The notes under the pieces were generated by a model. That model was not told where the DNA came from and ran no database searches. It was given only the letters and a program-made list of their open reading frames with translations. From the NCBI RefSeq assembly GCF_001046875.1, contig NZ_HF571038.1, positions 137,766 to 201,765 of the forward strand: 64,000 bases of DNA, given 5' to 3'. This stretch comes from Nostocoides jenkinsii Ben 74. Lineage in GTDB: Bacteria; Actinomycetota; Actinomycetes; Actinomycetales; Dermatophilaceae. This document shows positions 8,574-16,865 of this stretch, piece after piece; the first letter of the stretch is position 1, and each line of letters starts with the position of its first letter. The position numbers and the translations under genes were made by a program.

Positions 8574-9886
8574 CGACCAAGCCCGACCTCGACGAGGTCG
8601 TCCGGATCTGTCAGGAACTCATTCGGATCGACTCCAGCAACTACGGCGACGGGCGCGGCCCGGGCGAGGCCGAGGCCGCCGCCTATGTCGTCGCCTCCCT
8701 GCGCGAGGTCGGGCTAGACCCCGTCACTCTGGAGGCGGCCCCGGGCCGCACAAGCGTGTTCGTGCGCATCCCGGGTGCCGACCGAACCCGGCCCGCCCTG
8801 TGCGTGCACGGTCACCTCGATGTCGTCCCCGCGAATGCGGACGACTGGAGTGTCGACCCCTTCTGCGGGGAGTCCCGCGACGGCCTCATCTGGGGGCGTG
8901 GCGCGGTCGACATGAAGGGCATGGACGCGATGATCCTCACCTGCGTGCGGGATCTCGCCCGGCGCGGTGTGCAACCGCCCCGCGATCTGGTGATCGGGTT
9001 CTTCGCCGACGAGGAAGCCGGCGGCGAATCGGGCTCGCATTGGGTGGTGGAGCACCATCCAGAAATCTTCGCGGGTGTGAGTGAGGCCATCAGCGAGGTC
9101 GGCGGCTACAGCGTGACGGTGGACGGAGCCGACGGGACGCCCAAACGGGCATACCTCCTGCAGACGGCCGAGAAGGGAATCTTGTGGCTGCGCCTCACCG
9201 CGCACGGCCGCGCCGGTCACGGCTCGGTCCCCAATGACGAGAACCCCGTCGTGCGGCTCGCTCAGGCCATCGCGCGGATCGACGCCCACGAGTGGCCCCA
9301 GGAATTCATCCCCTCGGTCCAAGAAATGCTCGACGGGCTCAGTCGCCTCACCGGCATTCCGTATGCCGCGGATCTCGAACCGCTACTCGCGCAGCTCGGT
9401 GGGGCGGCCGGCTTTGTCCGCGGGACCCTTCGCGACACGGCGAACTTCACGATGCTCGACGCCGGTTACAAGCACAACGTCATCCCTCAGGACGCGCACG
9501 CCTCGCTGGACTGCCGCTTCCTCCCCGGGCACGACGAAACGGTGTTGAAGACACTGCACGAACTGGCCGGAGAGCACGTCGACATCGAGATCCTCTCTCA
9601 GGACATCGCCCTAAACACCGACTTCACCGGGGACCTGGTGACGGCAATGGTCGCCGCGTTGCAAGCGGAGGATCCGGAGGCGGAGGTGTTGCCCTATTGC
9701 CTGTCCGGGGGAACGGACAACAAGGCGCTTTCGCTCTTGGGGATCACGGGCTACGGATTTGCCCCGTTGCGGCTCCCGCCGGACCTCGACTTCGCGCCGA
9801 TGTTCCACGGGGTGGACGAGCGGGTTCCGGAGGAGTCGTTGCGTTTCGGGGCCCGGGTGCTGGCCCGGCTCCTAGCTACCTGCTGA
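8570..9886 (+). CDS. M20 family metallopeptidase
   Basis: 438 residues, with the M20/ArgE/DapE two-zinc hydrolase pattern. HGHLDVVP gives the first His and Asp, RGAVDMKGMDA the bridging Asp, FFADEEAGGESG the catalytic Glu pair, and SGGTDNKAL and MFHGVDERVP the late ligands. A dimerisation domain (HGRAGHGSVPNDEN) sits in the middle. The order fits dipeptidases and N-acyl-amino-acid hydrolases of the M20A group. It should act in the cytoplasm on small peptides or acylated amino acids; the exact substrate cannot be told. GTG at 8570 overlaps the lipoprotein stop (GTGA), which fixes the start. Confidence 0.92.
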   Translation: MTTKPDLDEVVRICQELIRIDSSNYGDGRGPGEAEAAAYVVASLREVGLDPVTLEAAPGRTSVFVRIPGADRTRPALCVHGHLDVVPANADDWSVDPFCGESRDGLIWGRGAVDMKGMDAMILTCVRDLARRGVQPPRDLVIGFFADEEAGGESGSHWVVEHHPEIFAGVSEAISEVGGYSVTVDGADGTPKRAYLLQTAEKGILWLRLTAHGRAGHGSVPNDENPVVRLAQAIARIDAHEWPQEFIPSVQEMLDGLSRLTGIPYAADLEPLLAQLGGAAGFVRGTLRDTANFTMLDAGYKHNVIPQDAHASLDCRFLPGHDETVLKTLHELAGEHVDIEILSQDIALNTDFTGDLVTAMVAALQAEDPEAEVLPYCLSGGTDNKALSLLGITGYGFAPLRLPPDLDFAPMFHGVDERVPEESLRFGARVLARLLATC

Positions 9887-9917
9887 GCCGTCGGAGGCAG
9901 GCGCTACCGTAGTCCCC

Positions 9918-10367
9918 ATGGCCGACCCGCGCGCTGCTTTGTCCGTGCTAGTGACCGCATTCGAGCGGCATTTGGAGGCCAGCGCACAGCGCCGGGGAGA
10001 GGACGACCCGGCCGTCGTCGCGGCATACGACGATCTGGCTGACGCCTTCGAGGCCTATGACGACGCATTGCTCGATGCCTTCGGCGAGATGACCCCGCTG
10101 GAGGTCGTGGCTGAGCCGGACAGCTCCGGGCTGGACGACGAGGGCGATGACGATCAGCGCTACCTCGGCCTCGACGACGAGGAGTTCGACGAGATCGACG
10201 GCGATGATGATCTCGATGATGATGGCGACGACCTCGACGACGAGGATGACGAGGATGACGACGACCTCGACGACGATGACGACGACCTCGACGACGATGA
10301 CGACGACCTCGACGACGACGAGGATGACCTCGACGACGACGAGGACCCCGAGGCGCACCCAAGCTGA
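9918..10367 (+). CDS. Acidic Asp-rich protein
   Basis: 149 residues. The first ~65 form a helical region (MADPRAALSVLVTAFERHLE, then a D-D-L-A-D-A-F-E-A-Y helix). The remainder is almost wholly Asp, Glu and Leu, built on repeats of D-D-L-D-D-D. Similar short acidic proteins in actinobacteria are sometimes labelled primosomal protein without evidence; I do not assign a function. TACCGT at 9905-9910 ends 7 bases before ATG, which points to a leaderless mRNA. Its acidic tail could bind basic proteins or cations. Confidence 0.75.
   Translation: MADPRAALSVLVTAFERHLEASAQRRGEDDPAVVAAYDDLADAFEAYDDALLDAFGEMTPLEVVAEPDSSGLDDEGDDDQRYLGLDDEEFDEIDGDDDLDDDGDDLDDEDDEDDDDLDDDDDDLDDDDDDLDDDEDDLDDDEDPEAHPS
10210..10352 (+). 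repeat. Tandem GAT/GAC codon repeat
   Basis: Variants of GACGACCTCGACGACGATGA recur head to tail at about 24-base spacing through the 3' end of the acidic gene. All units keep the frame and encode D-D-L-D-D-D. The tract is prone to slippage, so its copy number may vary between strains. Confidence 0.8.
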
Positions 10368-10505
10368 ATAAGCCCTTCGGCAACGGGCTGTAGCATGCCC
10401 CTTCGACCCCGCCGGTGAGCGAGGTCAACTAGCCGGCAGCGTCGCCGCTCCCCTGGCACCATTCCCGGTGCCTCCCGCACACCCATCCGCCTGAACGAGG
10501 TTCCC

Positions 10506-11357
10506 ATGCTGACTTACTTCGATGCCATCGTCCTCGGCATCGTCGAAGGCTTGACCGAGTTCCTGCCAGTGTCGTCGACCGGCCACTTGACGATTGCGGA
10601 GAAGATGCTCGGGCTGAGGGTCGACGACAAGGCAGTCACGGCGTACACCGTCATCATTCAGTTCGGGGCGATCGTCGCGACGTTTCTGTTCTTCGCCAAG
10701 AAGATCGCCCGGCTTTTCATGGCCTGGGTCCGTGGCCTCACGAATGTTCAGGCTCGCGGCCATGACTACACCCTCGCGTGGGCGGTGATCGTCGGCTCCT
10801 TGCCGGTCGGTGTTGTCGGCTTCCTCGGCAAGGATTTGATCGCCGGCGGGCTGCGTAGCCTGTGGGTCGTAGCGGCGGCGCTGGTGCTGTGGAGCGGGGT
10901 CATGGTGTGGGCCGAGAAGCAGCACGACCGATCCGCCGCCGATGGTGTGCAGCGCGGCGAGGGTCAGGTCACCCTCCGGGACGGTCTGATCATCGGACTC
11001 GTGCAGTGTTTTTCCCTGATCCCGGGAGTCTCGCGGTCCGGAGCGACGATCTCTGCGGGTTTGCTGCGCGGCATCGATCGAGTCACGGCGACTGAACTCA
11101 GCTTTTTCATGGCAATCCCGGCGCTGACCGCCGGTGGGGTGTTCCAGGCCATCGAGGAACGACACGGTCTGGCCGAGTTGGGGGCCGGGCCGATGCTGGT
11201 GGGCATTGTCGTGGCCTTCGTGGTGGCCTATGCCTCAATCGCCTGGCTGCTGAAGTTCGTGGCCAACAACTCGCTGATGGCCTTTGTGAACTACCGCGTC
11301 GTGGTCGGCCTTGCCCTCGCCGCGGCGCTCGGAATGGGCTGGATCGCCGCGACCTGA
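10506..11357 (+). CDS. uppP: Undecaprenyl-diphosphatase UppP (BacA)
   Basis: 283 residues, about eight membrane helices. The two family signatures are present: EGLTEFLPVSSTGHL near the N-terminus, with the catalytic Glu and Ser region, and PGVSRSGAT in the second half. The enzyme dephosphorylates undecaprenyl diphosphate at the outer membrane face, returning the carrier for peptidoglycan synthesis; overexpression of the family gives bacitracin resistance. A 5' leader of about 100 bases follows a TAGCAT at 10391-10396, so this gene is not leaderless. It begins the uppP to mshC neighbourhood typical of actinobacteria and converges on corA. Confidence 0.95.
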   Translation: MLTYFDAIVLGIVEGLTEFLPVSSTGHLTIAEKMLGLRVDDKAVTAYTVIIQFGAIVATFLFFAKKIARLFMAWVRGLTNVQARGHDYTLAWAVIVGSLPVGVVGFLGKDLIAGGLRSLWVVAAALVLWSGVMVWAEKQHDRSAADGVQRGEGQVTLRDGLIIGLVQCFSLIPGVSRSGATISAGLLRGIDRVTATELSFFMAIPALTAGGVFQAIEERHGLAELGAGPMLVGIVVAFVVAYASIAWLLKFVANNSLMAFVNYRVVVGLALAAALGMGWIAAT

Positions 11358-11405
11358 TCGCCGACCCGATTCCCGACCCGGGCGCGGACCCCGGCGCTGC
11401 TCCGG

Positions 11406-12380
11406 CTAAAGCCAACCTGACTTGCGGAACAGCCGGTGCAGGACGAAGCAAACCAGCGCCATGATGCCAAGCGCCATCGGGTAGCCGAACTTCCAGCCCA
11501 GCTCAGGCATGTGCTCGAAGTTCATCCCATAGATTCCGGCGATCATCGTCGGCATCGCCGCGATTGCGACCCACGCTGAGATTTTGCGCATGTCCTCGTT
11601 CTGGCTCACGCCGACGCGGGCCAGGTGCGCGTGCAGGACGTCGGTGAGTAGTCGGTCGAAGGACTCGATGTGGTCGATGACCTGCGCCAGGTGGTCGGCG
11701 ACGTCGCGCAGCAGCAATCGCGCTTCACCCTCGCCTAGGGGGGAGCCGGGCGCCGCGAGTGCCGACAACGGCCGGGCGAGCGGCACCGCGGCGCGGCGGA
11801 ACTCCAACACCTCCCGTTTGAGCGCATAGATCGTCGCCGAGTGCACGCTGTTGTCTCCGGCGAAGACCCCGGCCTCGATCGCCTCCAGGTCGTTGGCGAG
11901 TTCCTGATCGATGCGCCGATATTCATCCACGACGGAGTCCACGACCGCGTGGAAGGCCGCCACCGGACCCAGCCTCAGGAGTTCGGGGTGCTCCTCCAGT
12001 TGGTGTCGCGTCGTGGCCAAGGGGGACAGATCCCCGCGGCGCACGGTGACGATGAACCGCTGCCCGAGAAAGACCATGAGTTCACCGGTCTCGATGTCGG
12101 AGGTCGCATCGACATACTTCAAGGTCTTCAGGACGACGAACAGCGTGTCGTCGTAGCGCTCGATTTTGGCGCGCTGACGGCCGCGGCGCACGTCCTCGAC
12201 CGCCAACGGGTGCAGGCCGAGTTCGGCGACCACAAGGTCGAACTCGGGCGCCTCCGGCTCTTTCAACCCGATCCAGAGGAAGCCGCCGTCGGTGCTGTTC
12301 TGCAGTTCTTCAAGTTCATCGCTCAGGTCGCCGCACGGTCGCCGGAAGCCATCGACGTACTTCGCTTGATCCACGATCAC
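11406..12380 (-). CDS. corA: CorA-type magnesium/cobalt transporter
   Basis: 324 residues. A cytoplasmic domain with long helices is followed by two membrane helices. The family signature GIYGMNFEHMPEL, with the GMN selectivity motif, sits at the end of the first helix, and the basic C-terminus RLFRKSGWL follows the second. It should form a pentameric Mg2+/Co2+ channel. The start is taken as GTG 12380 (M-I-V-D-Q-A), because the family's first strand begins there; upstream codons run into the divergent phosphatase gene. GACAAT lies 6 bases upstream and suggests a leaderless start. Only 24 bases separate this start from that of the divergent gene. Confidence 0.92.
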   Translation of the reverse strand: MIVDQAKYVDGFRRPCGDLSDELEELQNSTDGGFLWIGLKEPEAPEFDLVVAELGLHPLAVEDVRRGRQRAKIERYDDTLFVVLKTLKYVDATSDIETGELMVFLGQRFIVTVRRGDLSPLATTRHQLEEHPELLRLGPVAAFHAVVDSVVDEYRRIDQELANDLEAIEAGVFAGDNSVHSATIYALKREVLEFRRAAVPLARPLSALAAPGSPLGEGEARLLLRDVADHLAQVIDHIESFDRLLTDVLHAHLARVGVSQNEDMRKISAWVAIAAMPTMIAGIYGMNFEHMPELGWKFGYPMALGIMALVCFVLHRLFRKSGWL

Positions 12381-12404
12381 GAGGCCATTGTCATACTTGG
12401 AGCC
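12381..12404. promoter_or_regulatory. 24-base divergent promoter between corA and the phosphatase gene
   Basis: On the plus strand CATACT (12392-12397) ends 7 bases before GTG 12405. On the minus strand GACAAT (12392-12387) ends 6 bases before GTG 12380. The two putative -10 elements touch, and each -35 would fall inside the other gene. Only one polymerase could occupy the site at a time. Confidence 0.5.
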
Positions 12405-13211
12405 GTGCCGACGTTGTTGCTGATCCGTCACGGTCGGACGACCGCCAATGCGGCGGGAATCCTCGCCGGCTGGACCTCGGGCATCGGACTGGACGAGCGT
12501 GGCCGGGAGCAGGCCCGAGCCCTGGGGGAGCGCCTTCGCGAGCTTCCCGTATGCCGCGTGGTCGCCTCCCCCTTGCAACGCACCGTCGAGACGGCCGAGC
12601 CGATCGCGGCGGCGCACGGCATACGCGTCGAAACGGTCACCGACCTGGGGGAGGCGCGCTATGGCGCCTGGACGGGGCGAAAGCTGGCGGAGCTGGCCAA
12701 GGAGGAGCTGTGGCAGACGGTCCAGCGGGTCCCGTCTGCGGCCGTCTTCCCGCCCAGCGACGACTTCGCCCACGAGAGCCTGGCGGCGATGTCGGCGCGG
12801 GCGGTGGCCGCCGTCCGCACCCTCGATGCCGAGGTCCGAGCCGCGCACGGCCCGCGCGCCATCTGGGTCGCCGTGAGTCACGGGGACGTCATCAAGGCGA
12901 TCCTCGCCGATGCGCTCGGGACGCATCTCGATCAGTTTCAGCGCATCCACGTCGATCCGGCCGCCGTGAGCGTCATCCGTTATCCGGTGGGTCGGCCGAT
13001 GGTGCTCGGGATGAACGGCTCCGGCACGGATCTGGCCGGCCTGGTGCCTGCGCAGACCCCGGAGAGCACGGCGACGACTGAGAACACGGCGACCCCGGGC
13101 GACCCGGCGACCACAGACGACCCGGCGACCACGGACACCAGGGGGACCCCGGACACCAACGTGGCGGACGACGAGGGTGTCGTCGGCGGCGGCGCGGGAC
13201 GCGCGGGTTAG
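12405..13211 (+). CDS. Histidine phosphatase (phosphoglycerate-mutase-like)
   Basis: 268 residues. LLLIRHGRTTANAAG carries the RHG motif with the phosphorylated His; VASPLQRTVETAE and VSHGDVIKAIL supply the second Arg and His, and GEARYGAWTG the acid. It matches the MSMEG-type broad phosphatase group found beside DUF3090 and SCO1664-type genes in actinobacteria. The substrate is unknown. The last ~50 residues are a low-complexity tail built from repeated T-T-D-D-P-A-T words. The start at GTG 12405 follows the CATACT hexamer. The next gene begins 10 bases after the stop. Confidence 0.9.
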   Translation: MPTLLLIRHGRTTANAAGILAGWTSGIGLDERGREQARALGERLRELPVCRVVASPLQRTVETAEPIAAAHGIRVETVTDLGEARYGAWTGRKLAELAKEELWQTVQRVPSAAVFPPSDDFAHESLAAMSARAVAAVRTLDAEVRAAHGPRAIWVAVSHGDVIKAILADALGTHLDQFQRIHVDPAAVSVIRYPVGRPMVLGMNGSGTDLAGLVPAQTPESTATTENTATPGDPATTDDPATTDTRGTPDTNVADDEGVVGGGAGRAG

Positions 13212-13221
13212 GGTCGAGCCT

Positions 13222-13758
13222 ATGAGTGTCGCGAACTACGACCCGCCAGACCGGTTCGTCGCCGGCACGGTCGGGCCGCCCGGACAGCGCGCATTCTTCC
13301 TCCAGGCCGCCGGGCCCGGCGCGCGCACCACCTGTTCGCTGGAGAAGTTCCAAGTCGAGGCCCTCGCTGATCGCATCCGCGACCTGCTCGAAGCCACGGC
13401 CAATGTGCCCGCCACGCCCATGCCGGTCGACAACAACCCGCTGGCCACCCCCTTTGACGATGAGTTCCGCATCCGGAGCATGTCGCTGCAGTGGGATTCC
13501 AGCCGCGAGCTCGTCGTCATCGAGTGCCACGACCGCGACCCCGACGGGGATGAAGAGGAAGCCGAGCACGCCCGTCAGGCCGGCCTCCCCGCGACGATCC
13601 AGACTTTGCGCGTCGCCGTCTCGGCCACGGTCGCCCACGAATTCGCGCGCCGCTGCACCGCCTTGGTGTCCGCCGGCCGACCGCCATGCCCGTTCTGCGG
13701 GGGCCCGCTAGACCCGGAGGGTCACATCTGCCCGCGCGCTAACGGATACCGCCGCTGA
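13222..13758 (+). CDS. DUF3090 family protein
   Basis: 178 residues with the DUF3090 pattern: QRAFFLQAAGPGARTTCSLE near the start, a central beta region, then a zinc-ribbon end PPCPFCGGPLDPEGHICPRA whose three Cys and one His could bind zinc. The family is restricted to actinobacteria and sits between a histidine phosphatase and an SCO1664-type gene, as here. TAGGGT (13209-13214) ends 7 bases before the ATG, so its own leaderless transcript is likely even inside this gene string. Function unknown. Confidence 0.88.
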   Translation: MSVANYDPPDRFVAGTVGPPGQRAFFLQAAGPGARTTCSLEKFQVEALADRIRDLLEATANVPATPMPVDNNPLATPFDDEFRIRSMSLQWDSSRELVVIECHDRDPDGDEEEAEHARQAGLPATIQTLRVAVSATVAHEFARRCTALVSAGRPPCPFCGGPLDPEGHICPRANGYRR

Positions 13759-14540
13759 TCACCGAAGCCGAGGTCCGCGTCGGCGACCTCCACCTCATCG
13801 GCCGCATCACGGGTGCCTCCAACACCACGGTGCTCGCCCGATTGGGCGACCCCGACGCCGGGCCGTACGTCGTTTACAAACCGATCTCTGGTGAGCGGCC
13901 CCTGTGGGACTTCCCGGACGGGACGTTGGCGGGGAGGGAGCGCGCGGCATACGTCCTCAGTGGGGCGGGAGGATGGGATCTCGTGCCTCCCACCGTCCTG
14001 CGCGACGGTCCCCGTGGGCCAGGCATGGTCCAGGCGTGGGTCGGCGAGCCGGGCGAAGCCGAGTCCGTCGTCCACGTCTTGCGCGTGGGCTCGGACCCGA
14101 CCGGCCTCATCCCCGTGCTGCGCGCCGAAGACGAGGACGGTCGTCCCGCCTTGATCGCCCACGAGAGTGCCGCCGATGTGCGTTCCCTCGCCGTCCTCGA
14201 CGCAGTGATCAACAATGCCGATCGCAAGGGAGCGCACGCCTTCCGATACGACGGTCGGTTGTATGCCGTGGACCACGGCGTGACCTTTCATCGCGAGGAC
14301 AAGCTCCGGACGGTGCTGTGGGGGTGGGCGGGCGATGCCCTGCCGGACGAGGACGTCGCCCGCCTCGCCGCGCTGGCCGGGGAGCTGGATAGTTCCGCCG
14401 CACTATTGGGTGACCTCGCCGTCCTGCTCACCGACGCCGAAATCGCCGCTCTCCGGGGACGGATCGCCCATCTTTTGCGCACGAGACGACACCCGGAACC
14501 GCCGGACGGATGGCCGGCGATTCCCTGGCCTCCCCTCTGA
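13755..14540 (+). CDS. SCO1664 family protein (kinase-like fold), probable CTG start
   Basis: About 261 residues. The conserved core is plain: YKPISGERPLWDFPDGTLAG, then VDHGVTFHREDKLRTVLWGW. The family has a distant phosphatidylinositol-kinase-like fold and unknown substrate. The first ATG/GTG in frame is GTG 13830, but that would remove L-I-G-R-I-T-G-A-S-N-T-T-V, which I recognise as the conserved family opening. The frame is open back to a TAA at 13743, and the only candidate there is CTG 13755, which overlaps the DUF3090 stop as CTGA. That 4-base coupling supports a CTG start. It follows DUF3090 and precedes mshC. Confidence 0.82.
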   Translation: MITEAEVRVGDLHLIGRITGASNTTVLARLGDPDAGPYVVYKPISGERPLWDFPDGTLAGRERAAYVLSGAGGWDLVPPTVLRDGPRGPGMVQAWVGEPGEAESVVHVLRVGSDPTGLIPVLRAEDEDGRPALIAHESAADVRSLAVLDAVINNADRKGAHAFRYDGRLYAVDHGVTFHREDKLRTVLWGWAGDALPDEDVARLAALAGELDSSAALLGDLAVLLTDAEIAALRGRIAHLLRTRRHPEPPDGWPAIPWPPL

Positions 14541-14562
14541 CCCCTTGGCCTCCCCTCTGACC
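14526..14562. repeat. Duplicated 17-base word over a stop codon
   Basis: TGGCCTCCCCTCTGACC occurs at 14526 and again at 14546, a period of 20 bases. The first copy holds the last codons and stop of the SCO1664-type gene. The second is not translated in that frame. Confidence 0.8.
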
Positions 14563-14596
14563 AACCCGGCTGCAGCCGCGCGATTAGGCTGTGCGC

Positions 14597-15841
14597 GTGC
14601 ATACGTGGCCCGCTCTCGACCTGCCCGCGATCCCAGGTGAGGGCCACCCGCTCCGGCTCCACGACACCCCGTCGCAGTCGTTGGTCGCCATCACCGGAAC
14701 CGACGGCACCGCTCGGATGTATGTCTGTGGCATCACCCCGTATGACGCGACTCACCTCGGCCACGCGGCCACCTATGTGACCTTCGACATCATCGGTCGG
14801 GCATTGCGGGACAACGGAATTGACGTCCGGTATGTCGAGAACGTCACCGATGTGGACGAGCCGCTGCTGGAGCGGGCCGAGCGAGACGGGCTCGCCTGGC
14901 AGGACCTTGCCACCGCAGAGATCGCGCTCTTCCGCGAGGACATGACTGCTCTCGGTGTCCTGCCGCCCGATGAACTGGTCGGGGTGGTCGAGTCGATCGA
15001 TCTCATCGCCGCGGCGGTGCGCCGGCTCGTCGATGCCGGCGTGACGTATGAGGTGTCCGACGACACCGCGTCCGGCGCCGACATCTATCTCGACCTGGCC
15101 GCGGCCAGCGCCTTCGGGGAGGTCAGTGGCTGGTCGCGCGCCGAAATGGACGCCGTGATCCGGGAGCGGGGCGGCGATCCGGATCGCCCCGGCAAGCGCG
15201 ACCCGCTCGACCCGCTGCTGTGGCGCGCGGCCCGGGTGGACGAGCCGTCGTGGTCGCCGGAAGGGCTGACCCCGGGACGGCCCGGCTGGCACATCGAGTG
15301 CACCGCCATCGCCGACGCCAAACTGGGGCTGCCGATCGACATCCAAGGCGGCGGGAGCGACCTGGTCTTCCCGCACCATGAGATGAGCGCGGCGCAGGCG
15401 GAGGCGGTGTCGCAGGACTTCGCCCGCGCCTATGTCCACCAGGAGATGGTCGGCCTCGACGGCGCGAAGATGAGCAAGTCGAAGGGCAACCTCGTGCTGG
15501 TCTCGCGGCTGCGCGCCGAGGGGATCGACCCGATGGCGATTCGGCTCCTCTTGCTGGCGCACCGGTATGACGTGCCCTGGGACTTCACCCGCGCCGACCT
15601 GGATGCGGCGCAGGAGCGGTTGGCGCGCTGGCGCGCCGGGTTGTCGGTGAACGAGGCCCCGGCCGCCGAGGGCGTTGTGGAGGCGATCCGCGCGGCCGTA
15701 GCCGACAACCTCGACACTCCGCGCGCGCTGGCGGTGGTCGATGAGTGGGCGGCTGGCGCGGTGGCGGCGGAGTCCGGCGAGGCGCACGCCCCCGGGCTGG
15801 TCGCTCGGGCGCTGGACGCGCTGCTCGGCGTGCGCGTCTAG
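14597..15841 (+). CDS. mshC: Cysteine--1D-myo-inosityl 2-amino-2-deoxy-alpha-D-glucopyranoside ligase
   Basis: 414 residues. MshC couples cysteine to GlcN-inositol using ATP in mycothiol synthesis. The sequence has the class I synthetase fold of cysteinyl-tRNA synthetase: YVCGITPYDATHLGHA with a zinc-site Cys and the HIGH-like element, GWHIECTAIA with a second Cys, GGGSDLVFPHHE, and the KMSKS motif as KMSKSKGNLV. It lacks the tRNA-binding end, which separates MshC from CysS. GTG 14597 is chosen because TAGGCT (14585-14590) ends 6 bases before it. GTG 14591 is in frame but directly abuts the hexamer. Confidence 0.95.
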   Translation: MHTWPALDLPAIPGEGHPLRLHDTPSQSLVAITGTDGTARMYVCGITPYDATHLGHAATYVTFDIIGRALRDNGIDVRYVENVTDVDEPLLERAERDGLAWQDLATAEIALFREDMTALGVLPPDELVGVVESIDLIAAAVRRLVDAGVTYEVSDDTASGADIYLDLAAASAFGEVSGWSRAEMDAVIRERGGDPDRPGKRDPLDPLLWRAARVDEPSWSPEGLTPGRPGWHIECTAIADAKLGLPIDIQGGGSDLVFPHHEMSAAQAEAVSQDFARAYVHQEMVGLDGAKMSKSKGNLVLVSRLRAEGIDPMAIRLLLLAHRYDVPWDFTRADLDAAQERLARWRAGLSVNEAPAAEGVVEAIRAAVADNLDTPRALAVVDEWAAGAVAAESGEAHAPGLVARALDALLGVRV

Positions 15842-15902
15842 TCCCGACTACGCCGCCTCGGGTTCGGACTGCGCCGCCCCGCGTTTCTGAGTGCGGTGTG
15901 GG

Positions 15903-16748
15903 TCAGGACTCGTCGGGCTGCTGGCGCAGGTAGCGCTCGAACTCGCGGGCGATCGCGTCACCGCTCGCCTCGGGGAGGTCGGCGGTGTCCTGGGCCTCCT
16001 CCAGCGCCTCGACGTACTCGGCTACTTCGTCATCGGTTTTGGCGAGTTCGTTGACGCCGCGTTCCCACTCTGCCGCCTCATCGACCAAGTCCGCCGTGGG
16101 GAGCGGATGACCCAGCACCGTCGAAAGTCGTTGCAGCAGCGCCAATGTCGCCTTGGGGGAGGGCGCGTGCCCGGCGTAGTGCGGCACGGCTGCCCAGAGT
16201 GAAACCGTGGTCACCCCGGCCTGATGCGCCGCATCGGCGACCACGCCGACGATGCCGGTGGGCCCCTCATACGTCGAGCGTTCGAGGTCGAGGCGGTGCA
16301 ACGTGCGCTCGTCCTCCGACGTGGCCGTGACGGGGATGTTGCGGGTGTGCGCCACGTCCGCCATCAGCGCGCCGAGGACGTAGATGGCGCTGACGCCGGC
16401 GTCCTGGGCATATTGCATCAGCTCGACGGTGAACGCGCGCCACCGGAAACTCGGCTCGATGCCGCTGACCAGCAGCACATCGCGCCCGAGCTCCGGGGGG
16501 CGTGCCAGCAGGATGCGCGTCGTACGCCACTGGATGCGCCGCTGCCCGTCGTCGAGGATGGCGCGTGGACGGTTCACTTGGAAGTCGTAGTAGTCCTCGG
16601 GGTCCAAGGCGGCCACAGCCTCGGCGTCCCACATCACGGTCAGGTGCGCCACGGCGTCGCTGGCGGCTTCGCCGGCGTCATTCCAACCCTCGAAGGCCAC
16701 GATCATCAGCGGGTCCCTCAGTTCGGGGAGGTCGTCAAGCTCGATCAT
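15903..16748 (-). CDS. PAC2 family protein
   Basis: 281 residues. The opening MIELDDLPELRDPLMIVAFEG and the G-W-N-D-A-G motif are typical of the PAC2 family, whose eukaryotic members assist proteasome assembly. Bacterial members are widespread in actinobacteria next to mshC; some are called carboxylate-amine ligase-like without proof. The centre contains VLGALMADVAHTRNIPVTAT, also conserved. The end is an acidic helix. Whether the family has any link to the bacterial proteasome encoded here is unknown. ATG 16748 is preferred over GTG 16757. Confidence 0.88.
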   Translation of the reverse strand: MIELDDLPELRDPLMIVAFEGWNDAGEAASDAVAHLTVMWDAEAVAALDPEDYYDFQVNRPRAILDDGQRRIQWRTTRILLARPPELGRDVLLVSGIEPSFRWRAFTVELMQYAQDAGVSAIYVLGALMADVAHTRNIPVTATSEDERTLHRLDLERSTYEGPTGIVGVVADAAHQAGVTTVSLWAAVPHYAGHAPSPKATLALLQRLSTVLGHPLPTADLVDEAAEWERGVNELAKTDDEVAEYVEALEEAQDTADLPEASGDAIAREFERYLRQQPDES

Positions 16749-16865
16749 GTGGCGCACCGGCTTCCGCAGAACGTCATGGCGCCCACCCTACGACCGCTCC
16801 CGGCGTGGGCGGGAGGTTGCGCCTACACTCGCGGCTGTTCGTCCGCGCTCAGGGAGGGGGTTGGT

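Noticed and set aside
10210-10352. CRISPR-like array
   Set aside because: The repeats have no unique spacers, keep the reading frame and encode an Asp-rich tail.
10371-10389. Terminator before uppP
   Set aside because: AGCCC/GGGCT gives only five pairs with no U tract; the TAGCAT after it is a better-supported feature.
11406-12950. A corA start far upstream on the minus strand
   Set aside because: The longer frame overlaps the whole phosphatase gene and has no homology before GTG 12380.
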